A DNA stretch of 25,473 bases from a virus. The notes under the pieces are model-generated. The model saw only the letters and a program-made list of their open reading frames with translations. It searched no databases and was not told the DNA's origin. The stretch covers positions 1 through 25,473 of the IMG/VR virus record IMGVR_UViG_3300017763_000166; one strand, written 5' to 3'. Below, piece after piece: positions 11,508 to 19,308 of the stretch. Both the position numbers and the translations under genes were made by a program. Position 1 is the first letter of the stretch. Each line of letters starts with the position of its first letter.

Positions 11508-12104
11508 ATGCCGTCAGTAGTAGACATTTGTAATGAAGCTATGGATTTACTTGGTGCAGCAACTATTACTGCATTGACAGAAAACTCTAAAGAAGCACGA
11601 CTTTGTAACAGAAGATTTGAAACAGTAAGAGATGCTGTTCTAAGAGCACATACTTGGAATGTAGCTATAACAAGAGCAGAGTTAGCGAAAGACAGTGACG
11701 CACCTGCATTTGGATTCTCCAGTCAATTTACATTACCAACAGATCCTTATTGTTTAAGGGTTGTATCATTTTGGAACTCTAACGTAAATAATGACATTGC
11801 AGCTTATGATAGTAATGTGATGTTTAAGATAGAGGGTAGAAAGGTATTATCGAATGAGGGTAGTTGTTCTATTATTTATATAAGTAGAGTTACAGACACA
11901 GAACAGTTTGATCCTTTGCTTAGTAGTACGATTGCACACAGACTTGCATCAGAAACGGCTTATGCAATCACTGGTAGTAATGCTTTAGCTCAATCTATGT
12001 ATTCTTTATATCAAGCAAGGCTAAGTGAAGCTAGAAGTATGGATGCACTAGAGGGTTATCCAGAGCAATTACAGGCAGATACTTACACTAACGCAAGGTT
12101 CTAA
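11508..12104 (+). CDS. Tail tubular protein A, T7 gp11-like adaptor
   Basis: The length of 198 residues is nearly that of T7 gp11 (196). It has the family layout: N-terminal helices VVDICNEAMDLLGAATITAL, then EARLCNRRFETVRDAVLRAH and TWNVAITRAEL, an F-LP-DPYCLRVVSF strand pair, and a C-terminal helix with HRLASETAYAITGS. In the virion it forms a twelve-membered ring joining the connector to the tail nozzle. The ribosome site AGGAG lies six bases upstream. It precedes tail tube B directly, with one base between stop and start, in the same order as T7 genes 11 and 12. Confidence 0.9.
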   Translation: MPSVVDICNEAMDLLGAATITALTENSKEARLCNRRFETVRDAVLRAHTWNVAITRAELAKDSDAPAFGFSSQFTLPTDPYCLRVVSFWNSNVNNDIAAYDSNVMFKIEGRKVLSNEGSCSIIYISRVTDTEQFDPLLSSTIAHRLASETAYAITGSNALAQSMYSLYQARLSEARSMDALEGYPEQLQADTYTNARF

Positions 12105-12105
12105 T

Positions 12106-14514
12106 ATGGCTAGAGTATCGTCTATTATCACCAATTTCAGAGCAGGTGAGATATCTCCACGATTAGAAGGTAGGATTGATTTACAGAAATATAATGAAGC
12201 TGTAAAAGATTTAAATAATATGATTGTATTTCCACAGGGAGGTACAACACGCAGACCTGGAACATTTTACGCAGGAACCACAAAAGATGGTGGTCAGGTA
12301 AGATTAATTAACTTTGAGTTTAGCGATACACAAGCCTATGTATTAGAGTTTGGTAATAACTACATACGAGTATTTAAAGATGGTGGCTTAGTTACAGAAG
12401 CTACTACAGCAATATCTGCAATAACAAAAGCAAACCCAGCAGTGGTGACATCTAATTCACATGGTTTGAATAATGGTGACAGAGTGTTTATTACTGGTGT
12501 TGTTGGTATGACAGAGGTAAACAACAGGGAGTTTACAGTTGCAGGAAAAACAACTAATACATTTCAGTTAAGTGGTGTTAATAGCACAGGGTTTACAACT
12601 TACGGAAGTGCAGGAACAGTTGGTAAAATAGTAGAGATAACAAGCACTTACACAACAAGCCAGTTATCCAGCATTAACTTTGCACAATCAGCAGATGTTT
12701 TGTTTCTTGCACATAATAGTCATCAACCTGCAAAGTTAACAAGAACAAGTCATACATCATGGACATTGACAGATATTGATTTTACTGATGGTCCTTACCT
12801 TGATGAAAACATAACGACAACTACTTTGTATGCTTCGGCAGACAATGGTTCTGTAACGATTACAGCAAGTGCTGATTTATTTGCAAGCACAGATGTTGGT
12901 AGATTAATAAGGTTTCGTGAAGTATTAGAGATAACCTATGATGAATGGGCAGCTAGTACAAGTTATGCCAATGATGTTTTTGTTAGGTTTAATGGTCATG
13001 TCTACAAACATACAACTGGGTCTACGCAGACATCAGGTAACACGCCACCAGTACACACATCAGGTACAGAAACATATGGCAGTTTGAATTGGGAATACAG
13101 GCATGATGATACAGGGTATGTAAAGGTTACTGCATTTACTAATGCAACAACAGTTACAGCATCAGTTCAAACAGATGATGGTGGTATATCGGTTTTACCA
13201 GCACAAGTTGTTGGTTCAAGTAATGCGACTACAAAATGGTCACTAGGTAGTTTTAGTGCGACTACTGGGTTCCCAAGAGCAATAGGTTTCTATGAAGAAC
13301 GATTATACTTTGCTGGAACTACAAGTCAGCCACAGACTATCTTTGGTAGTGTTTCTGCTGATTTTGAAAACCACACACCTGGAACAGAAGATGATGCAGC
13401 CATAAATGTAACGATAGCATCAGACCAAGTAAACGTGATAAAGCACTTATTACCAGCTAGATTCTTGCAATTATTAACTACAAGTGCTGAGTTTACACTG
13501 TCAGGTGGTGCAGGATCAGAGCCAGTTACACCTACAAATGTAAATGTTCTTAGAGAAACTACGTTTGGCACAGGTACAGTAAAGCCATTGAGAGCAGGTA
13601 ACAGTACAATACTAATACAAAAGGGTGCAGAAAAAGTAAAAGAAATAACTTTTGATTTAGATACAGATGGATTGTTAGGTGTTGATTTAACTGTATTGGC
13701 AGATCATTTGGCTAGAGGTGGCTTAACTGACATGGTTTGGCAACAAGAGCCTGAGTTATTATTATGGTTTGTTCACAGTGATGGCAGACTTATTGGATTA
13801 ACTTATGACAGAGCTAACGCTACAGTGGGTTGGCATGAGCACAGTTTAGGTGGCAGTGGCATAGTAGAAAGTATTACAGCTATACCTAGTGGTGCAGAAG
13901 ATCAGGTTTATCTAAGTGTAAAAAGAACAATTAACAGTGCGACTGTAAGACATATAGTTTTTCTCAAGTCATTATATTTCAATGATGATGTAGAAGATGC
14001 TTTCTTTGTAGATAGTGGATTAACATACAGTGGAAGTGCCACAACGTCTATTACAGGCTTAAATCATCTTGAGGGTGTGACAGTGACCATTTTAGCTGAT
14101 GGGTCTGCACACGCAGATAAAACAGTCAGTGGTGGTGCAGTCACATTAGATAGAAGTGCGTCAAAGGTTCACATTGGTTATGGGTATACATCATCACTAG
14201 AAACCTTGCGTATGGAAGCAGGTGCAGAAGATGGTATTTCACAAGGCAAGATAAAGAGAATACATGGTGTTACGGCTAGGTTCTTTCAGACAGTTGGTGC
14301 AGAGTTAGGTCCTGATACAAGTAATCTTGACAGATTGCCATTTAGAGATAGTAGTATGAATATGGATGAAGCTGTACCATTGTTTACTGGGGATAAAGAA
14401 ATATCTTTCCCATCAGGGTATGATAATGATGCAAAGATTGTTATAAGGCAGACACAGCCATTGCCTATGACAATATTAGCTATTATGAGAAGGTCTAATA
14501 CATTTGATGCTTAG
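12106..14514 (+). CDS. Tail tubular protein B (nozzle), T7 gp12-like, with extra FCCH- and carbohydrate-binding-like domains
   Basis: At 802 residues (T7 gp12 has 794), it begins with the family signature ITNFRAGEISPRLEGRIDLQ, then DLNNMIVFPQGGTTRRPGT. Residues about 102-170 look like an FCCH domain (AVVTSNSHGLNNGDRVFITG, then NREFTVAGK and TFQLSG). Residues about 278-330 resemble a small carbohydrate-binding module (EWAASTSYANDVFVRFNGHV, then TPPVHTSGT and LNWEY). The C-terminal beta-propeller-like part carries AIGFYEERLYFAGT and SQPQTIFGS, typical of the nozzle. Six copies close the tail and hold the DNA. The extra modules suggest surface-exposed loops that may touch the host envelope. Its stop overlaps the acetyltransferase start. 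Confidence 0.9.
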   Translation: MARVSSIITNFRAGEISPRLEGRIDLQKYNEAVKDLNNMIVFPQGGTTRRPGTFYAGTTKDGGQVRLINFEFSDTQAYVLEFGNNYIRVFKDGGLVTEATTAISAITKANPAVVTSNSHGLNNGDRVFITGVVGMTEVNNREFTVAGKTTNTFQLSGVNSTGFTTYGSAGTVGKIVEITSTYTTSQLSSINFAQSADVLFLAHNSHQPAKLTRTSHTSWTLTDIDFTDGPYLDENITTTTLYASADNGSVTITASADLFASTDVGRLIRFREVLEITYDEWAASTSYANDVFVRFNGHVYKHTTGSTQTSGNTPPVHTSGTETYGSLNWEYRHDDTGYVKVTAFTNATTVTASVQTDDGGISVLPAQVVGSSNATTKWSLGSFSATTGFPRAIGFYEERLYFAGTTSQPQTIFGSVSADFENHTPGTEDDAAINVTIASDQVNVIKHLLPARFLQLLTTSAEFTLSGGAGSEPVTPTNVNVLRETTFGTGTVKPLRAGNSTILIQKGAEKVKEITFDLDTDGLLGVDLTVLADHLARGGLTDMVWQQEPELLLWFVHSDGRLIGLTYDRANATVGWHEHSLGGSGIVESITAIPSGAEDQVYLSVKRTINSATVRHIVFLKSLYFNDDVEDAFFVDSGLTYSGSATTSITGLNHLEGVTVTILADGSAHADKTVSGGAVTLDRSASKVHIGYGYTSSLETLRMEAGAEDGISQGKIKRIHGVTARFFQTVGAELGPDTSNLDRLPFRDSSMNMDEAVPLFTGDKEISFPSGYDNDAKIVIRQTQPLPMTILAIMRRSNTFDA

Positions 14515-14929
14515 TATTAAAAGATTTGAAAAAGAAGATTTGGAAATGATAGAAACTAATTTTCATTTTCCAGAAAGCTCAAAAGCAGCTATGATGAAAG
14601 AAAGTTGCATAAGTGCATACACAGCATTGCTAGAAAGTAAGGTATTTATGATTGGTGGTGTATATGGATTGTGGAAAGATGTAGGCGAAGCATGGTTTAT
14701 TATGTCAAGTATTGCCTATAACAAACCTTTTGCAGCAGCTAAATACTCCAGTATATTGTTAGATCATGTTCAAGATAACGCTAAGTTAAAACGCATACAA
14801 GCAAGTGTTCATACTAAAGATAAGCAAGCTATAAGATATGTAGAGTGGCTAGGGTTTGAAAATGAAGGTTTAATGAAGAAGTATGGTCCTGATGGTTCGG
14901 ACTATTATCGTTTTGCAAGGGTAGTATAA
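14507..14929 (+). CDS. GNAT-fold protein in the T7 gene 13 position
   Basis: This 140-residue protein is recognisable as a GNAT acyltransferase-like fold. It has MLSIKRFEKEDLEMIETNF, a strand with VFMIGGVYGLW, the second strand AWFIMSSIAY, and the C-terminal block LKRIQASVHTKDKQAIRYVE followed by WLGFENEGLMKKYG. The usual acetyl-CoA binding QxxGxG/A loop is not evident (KPFAAAKYSS stands there), so catalysis is uncertain. Between tail tube B and the gp14-like gene, T7 has gp13, an internal-virion assembly protein that belongs to a GNAT-like family. The ATG at 14507 lies inside the tail B gene; a TTG one codon upstream is not needed. Its stop overlaps the next start (TAATG). Confidence 0.8.
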   Translation: MLSIKRFEKEDLEMIETNFHFPESSKAAMMKESCISAYTALLESKVFMIGGVYGLWKDVGEAWFIMSSIAYNKPFAAAKYSSILLDHVQDNAKLKRIQASVHTKDKQAIRYVEWLGFENEGLMKKYGPDGSDYYRFARVV

Positions 14930-15408
14930 TGGCAATATTAAAAGCAGTTCTCGGTTATAAAGGAAACATGGCTTCTGCTAAAGCTGCTAGGCAGATGGGC
15001 GAGTACAATGCTAAAGTAGCTGAAAATGAACAGGTATTAATACAGCGTGCAACTAGGCAAAAAGAAAAAAATTTAAGAAAACAGTCAGGCAGATTAGTTG
15101 GGATGCAAAGAGTTGCAGTAGCCAAGTCAGGTGTGCAAATGTCAGGCAGTGCTTTACAATCTTTGGCAGACACATTTTTTAACACAGAGATGGATGCTAT
15201 AAATATACGTTATGCTGGGTCTATAGAAGAAGCATCTAAGATTAATGAAGCTGCTATGGCGAGAGCAAGTGCTAGTGCTAGGTCACAACAATACAAAACT
15301 GCTGCATATATGACTTTACTAGAAGCAGGAGAAGATGCAGCAAAAATGTCTGCTGGTGGTGGTGGCTCTAGTGGAACAGGACTTGGTAAAAAAAGTTATA
15401 TAACGTAA
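14929..15408 (+). CDS. Internal virion protein, T7 gp14-like
   Basis: This 159-residue, almost entirely helical protein is rich in Ala, Ser, Arg and Gln. It contains a YNAKVAENEQVLIQRATRQK stretch, KQSGRLVGMQRVAVAKSGVQ and MSGSALQSLADTFFNTEMDA, then a long Ala helix and a Gly-rich C-terminus. The layout, Ala-rich N-terminus, 'GxQRVAxAxSGVxMSGSAL' centre and D-x-x-N-IRY helix, is that of the podophage core protein family including T7 gp14. In T7 this protein inserts in the outer membrane during DNA ejection. Neighbours on both sides keep the T7 gene order 13-14-15-16. Confidence 0.87.
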   Translation: MAILKAVLGYKGNMASAKAARQMGEYNAKVAENEQVLIQRATRQKEKNLRKQSGRLVGMQRVAVAKSGVQMSGSALQSLADTFFNTEMDAINIRYAGSIEEASKINEAAMARASASARSQQYKTAAYMTLLEAGEDAAKMSAGGGGSSGTGLGKKSYIT

Positions 15409-15428
15409 GAATAAATGTAGGTGATTAA

Positions 15429-17573
15429 ATGAAGATACCATTATATAACAAAGGAGTTGGTGCAACAGGAATTACAACTGGTGCTTCTTTAGGTCCAAGA
15501 GCTACATCAGGTGCGTTTACTGGTGTTGGTCAACAGCTTGCAGCATTTGGTAAAGAAGCAGATAGAATAGCTACAGATTTTTTTGATGCAGAAGCACAGT
15601 CAGTTGCAGATGATGCAAACGTAAAAGCTGGGTTAGAATATAAATCAAAGATTGCAGAATTTAATAGAACTAATGGCAGCTTAAGTGTTGCTGAGTATGA
15701 CAAAAAATTTGAACAATTTAAAAATACTGAATTAAATATTGCAAGAGGTAAATACAAATTACGAAAAGATTTTCAGCAAAAGTTTGACAATAACCTAGAG
15801 ATAATTGCAGCTAATGGTAAGCAATTAGGTAGACAGGAAACACATACAAAAGGTACAAAAATTAAAGCACAAAACTCTCAAGATTACATGAACTCTAAAA
15901 TAGATGACCTTGTTGCTACCAAAGATCCTATTTTGCGTGAAAGGATATTAGCTGATATAAACGAAAGAACTAGGCTAGATTTAGCTAATGGTTACACTCC
16001 ATATGTAAAATACAAAACAGCAGATGCAGCAAGGAAAGAAGCTGATAAGCGTGGATTATTTATTGATATAAATGATGAAGACAAATCATTAGATGATTTG
16101 CAAAAGATGAAATCAGAAATACTTGATCCTAAAAATGAAAAGTATGCAGGTTACAGTGCAGGTGAGAGAGAAACATTTAACGCAAAAATACAAGATAGAA
16201 TAAACTTTTTGAGAACTGGTGTTACAGCTAATTTAGAACAATCATATTTAGATACCGAGTCTTCTATTATGAAAGACCCTGACAAAGCAGATGATTTTAT
16301 TAAAACTTTAGAAGAAGGATATGATAAATTAGGGATTGATGGTAAAAGGTTATTTGCACCCAAAAAATTTAAATTAGAAGTCACAAAAGGAATAGTGCAA
16401 AGAACAAAGCCTTACGAGTTGGAATCACCTGCAAGTATGCAAGCTGCTATTTTAGAACAAGAAAAAAAATGGAGATCGTCTAAAACAGAAGATGCAGCAG
16501 AAGAACTTGCTATTTTACAGGGTATGAAAAAAAGTTTTGCAGAAAATATTGAAGCAAGAAAAGGTGACGTTGTAAGTTACATAAAGGCTAAGCAGGGTGC
16601 AGATTTAAGTGCAAGCGATTTACTTGCTACTCAAAGAAGAATGGGGATAGCAGAAAAAGATTTAAAAGTTAAATCAACTCAAGAAATACAAAATATATTT
16701 AATGAATATGACTCCAGTGAAGCAACGCAGGCATCTGCATTTTTAAAAAATGTAGTAGAGAATGATCCAAATAAAAAAATATTAGTTGCACAAATGATGA
16801 AAAGTGGTTTGTTTGGAGCACATGAAAATTTAACAATGATTAATCCTTTGTCTAGCTTAAACAATACTTTTATAGCTGCAAAAAAAGGTGATAAGTTAAT
16901 TAAATCTAACACAACTCAAACTGACAGATCGGAGATTAATCAGTTAGTTGCTTCTGAATTTGCCAATTTTAGAAGCAGTCACATAGGTAAGGAAATTACA
17001 GGCAGTGTTTTAGCAAGAGGTGGTAGAAGTGGATCGATTGATAAAGTGCAATTAGCCATAGCCAAGACAGCACATTATTTAAAAGCATCTGATCCAAGCT
17101 TATCAAATAATGATGCAGCAGATGCAGCAATGGAGATTATTAATCAAAGCTATGATATAAGAACTATTAATGGTGGCACATATAGGATGAAAAATGACAT
17201 AGTTTCATCAAGCGATCAAGCGACTGTTCACGCTTCCTTAAATAGAATTATAGATAATAGAGAAACTTTTAAGGGTAAAATAATTTTACCAAAAGGTGCA
17301 ACATTTGATACTTATATGACACAAGCTCGTGGTGGATTGCAATGGGTTACTAATGAAGAAGAAGATGGCGTATATCTTGTTAATGCTAAAGCTGGTGGAT
17401 CTAGGATTCTTAAAACGGATGGCAGTAGAGTTGAATATAAATTTGCAGATTTAATTACAGAAACAGAAAAAACAGAAGCTGAAAAAGAGGAAGAAATAAT
17501 CACAAGAAGTAGAGAGAGATTAGAAAAAAGAAGTAAGCAATTAAAACTAAGAAACAAAGAAGGGGTTGAATAG
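15429..17573 (+). CDS. Internal virion protein, T7 gp15-like
   Basis: This 714-residue protein (T7 gp15 has 747) begins MKIPLYNKGVGATGITTGAS. An N-terminal disordered segment is followed by very long helical regions with many Lys, Glu and Asp (for example YDKKFEQFKNTELNIARGKY and DDLQKMKSEILDP). There are no cysteines and no enzymatic motif. The C-terminal 60 residues are a charged helix ending in RERLEKRSKQLKLRNKEG. In T7-type virions eight copies stack in the core above the connector and are ejected into the periplasm, forming part of the DNA channel. The ribosome site AGGTGA lies six bases before the ATG, and three bases separate the stop from the next gene. Confidence 0.82.
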   Translation: MKIPLYNKGVGATGITTGASLGPRATSGAFTGVGQQLAAFGKEADRIATDFFDAEAQSVADDANVKAGLEYKSKIAEFNRTNGSLSVAEYDKKFEQFKNTELNIARGKYKLRKDFQQKFDNNLEIIAANGKQLGRQETHTKGTKIKAQNSQDYMNSKIDDLVATKDPILRERILADINERTRLDLANGYTPYVKYKTADAARKEADKRGLFIDINDEDKSLDDLQKMKSEILDPKNEKYAGYSAGERETFNAKIQDRINFLRTGVTANLEQSYLDTESSIMKDPDKADDFIKTLEEGYDKLGIDGKRLFAPKKFKLEVTKGIVQRTKPYELESPASMQAAILEQEKKWRSSKTEDAAEELAILQGMKKSFAENIEARKGDVVSYIKAKQGADLSASDLLATQRRMGIAEKDLKVKSTQEIQNIFNEYDSSEATQASAFLKNVVENDPNKKILVAQMMKSGLFGAHENLTMINPLSSLNNTFIAAKKGDKLIKSNTTQTDRSEINQLVASEFANFRSSHIGKEITGSVLARGGRSGSIDKVQLAIAKTAHYLKASDPSLSNNDAADAAMEIINQSYDIRTINGGTYRMKNDIVSSSDQATVHASLNRIIDNRETFKGKIILPKGATFDTYMTQARGGLQWVTNEEEDGVYLVNAKAGGSRILKTDGSRVEYKFADLITETEKTEAEKEEEIITRSRERLEKRSKQLKLRNKEGVE

Positions 17574-17576
17574 GTA

Positions 17577-19304
17577 ATGACAGGTATCTATTTACCAGAA
17601 GCACAAGATGATAAGTTAGCAAGAGACCAGTTCTTAAACTACAGTGTTTCAGACAACTTAGATGTTCTAGGTGCTACTTTAGAAGAAACATTTTACTATA
17701 ATCCTTTTGTTTCTTTGAGTAGGCAAATGGTCTTAAAACATCAGCAAAAGATAGGAAACAAATTAGGCAAGGATGAATGGTCTGCTAGTGATCATTATAG
17801 AGATGGCTTGTCTTATCCAGAGCAAGGTTTGACTGAAGGTGCTGCCAAAGCAATAGCAGAAAGTTACGATCAGAGACAAGAAAGAAAACAAATATTCTCT
17901 CGTGCTCAAGGTGGTGTCGGAATGGGTATTGCTAAATTCGGAGTTTCTTTAGTTGGAAGTATGTTAGATCCATTAAATATAGCATCTGCTTTTGTACCAG
18001 GTGCTGCCATAAGAACATTTGTTAATGCAAGGCGTGCTATAAAAGCTGGTGAGTCTATAAAAAAAAATAGGCTCTTACAAGAAAGTTTATTTAAATCAGG
18101 TCAAACTGGTAAAAGAGTGGCTTTTGGGGCAGGTGAAGGTATGGCTGGTGCTGCCCTAGTAGAGCCTATTATACTTAGCACAGCAGAAGCAGAGCAAGAT
18201 AAAGATTACACAATATTAGATAGCTTTCTAAATGTAACTATTGGTGGTGTATTAGGTGGTGGATTGCACGCTGTTGGTGGTAAAATATCTGACAGGATGC
18301 TTAAAGCTAAACAAGAAACAGTTGAGTTGGCAGCTAGGACAGCAATATCACAAAAAGTTAGAGGTCAATCTGTCGAGGTGAATCCTATATTAGATGCTGA
18401 TGGTAATATTGTTCAAAGAAAATTTGACCCAAACAATGATGAGCCACAGATTGTAAATTTTGCAGATGAAAAATCTGTTACAAGAACATTAGATGATATA
18501 GATAACGAATTTAAATTAGATATAAAAGCTAAAGGAGTAAAGTTTCCTGACATTATTAGTCCAAAAATAAAAGAACCTAAAAGGTTTAGCACTTGGGTAA
18601 AAGAAAAAGGAATAAATTCTCAAGATAGGATGATAAAAGATTTAGACCAAGAATTAGACAAATATTCTTTTAATTTTAAAAAAGATAACGCAGAAAGTAT
18701 TGATGTTTTAGCTAGAGATGCTACTGAAGCTGGATATTTTGTTGATGAGCCTACAGAAAGTGATTTTATTTCAGCTTTAAGAGATGATATATCAGGAAAC
18801 AAAAGATACAGTGAATATGACACAAATGCCATAGATACATTTATGCAAGCAAAGGAATTAAGAAGATATGCTGATGAGAATGGTATTAACTACAAAGGTG
18901 TTAGTGATGAAGATTTTATGGCTTCTATAAGACAGGATGATGAATTTAATGCTTACTATGAGGAAATGAAAGGCAGGACAGATTTAGAAGATGGATTGAG
19001 CACAGAAGATTTTAATCTAGCAATGCAAGAACAGTATTCAGCTAAAAATGAATATGATGAAGCTATAGATCCTGAAGCATTTGTTTTATTTGATGGTCCT
19101 GAAAAAACATCTCGTGATTTAGATTTGAAAGAATTAGATATTGAGGAGCAACAATTATTGAATGAAGTAAGTCATTTGCAAAAGTCTGATTTGATAACAG
19201 AAGCAGATGCAGAAGAAATTAAAATAGCAAATCAAGATGTGGAACGTGCAGAAACATCATTTGGCAGTGCTGCTGAAGCTGCTGCTAGATGTTTAGTAAG
19301 GTAA
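17577..19304 (+). CDS. Internal virion protein, N-terminal part of a T7 gp16-like pair
   Basis: This 575-residue protein starts MTGIYLPEAQDDKLARDQFL. Residues about 110-150 (GVGMGIAKFGVSLVGSMLDP and FVPGAAIRTFVNA) and 215-235 (FLNVTIGGVLGGGLHAVGG) are hydrophobic segments typical of the membrane-penetrating ejection proteins. The C-terminal half is very acidic and carries two or three copies of a short helical repeat (ESDFISALRDD, DEDFMASIRQDD, TEDFNLAMQEQ). No lytic transglycosylase motif is seen, although T7 gp16 has one at its N-terminus. With the next gene (844 residues) it adds up to 1419 residues, close to the 1318 of T7 gp16. It may thus be one half of a divided protein. Confidence 0.75.
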   Translation: MTGIYLPEAQDDKLARDQFLNYSVSDNLDVLGATLEETFYYNPFVSLSRQMVLKHQQKIGNKLGKDEWSASDHYRDGLSYPEQGLTEGAAKAIAESYDQRQERKQIFSRAQGGVGMGIAKFGVSLVGSMLDPLNIASAFVPGAAIRTFVNARRAIKAGESIKKNRLLQESLFKSGQTGKRVAFGAGEGMAGAALVEPIILSTAEAEQDKDYTILDSFLNVTIGGVLGGGLHAVGGKISDRMLKAKQETVELAARTAISQKVRGQSVEVNPILDADGNIVQRKFDPNNDEPQIVNFADEKSVTRTLDDIDNEFKLDIKAKGVKFPDIISPKIKEPKRFSTWVKEKGINSQDRMIKDLDQELDKYSFNFKKDNAESIDVLARDATEAGYFVDEPTESDFISALRDDISGNKRYSEYDTNAIDTFMQAKELRRYADENGINYKGVSDEDFMASIRQDDEFNAYYEEMKGRTDLEDGLSTEDFNLAMQEQYSAKNEYDEAIDPEAFVLFDGPEKTSRDLDLKELDIEEQQLLNEVSHLQKSDLITEADAEEIKIANQDVERAETSFGSAAEAAARCLVR

Positions 19305-19308
19305 AGTA

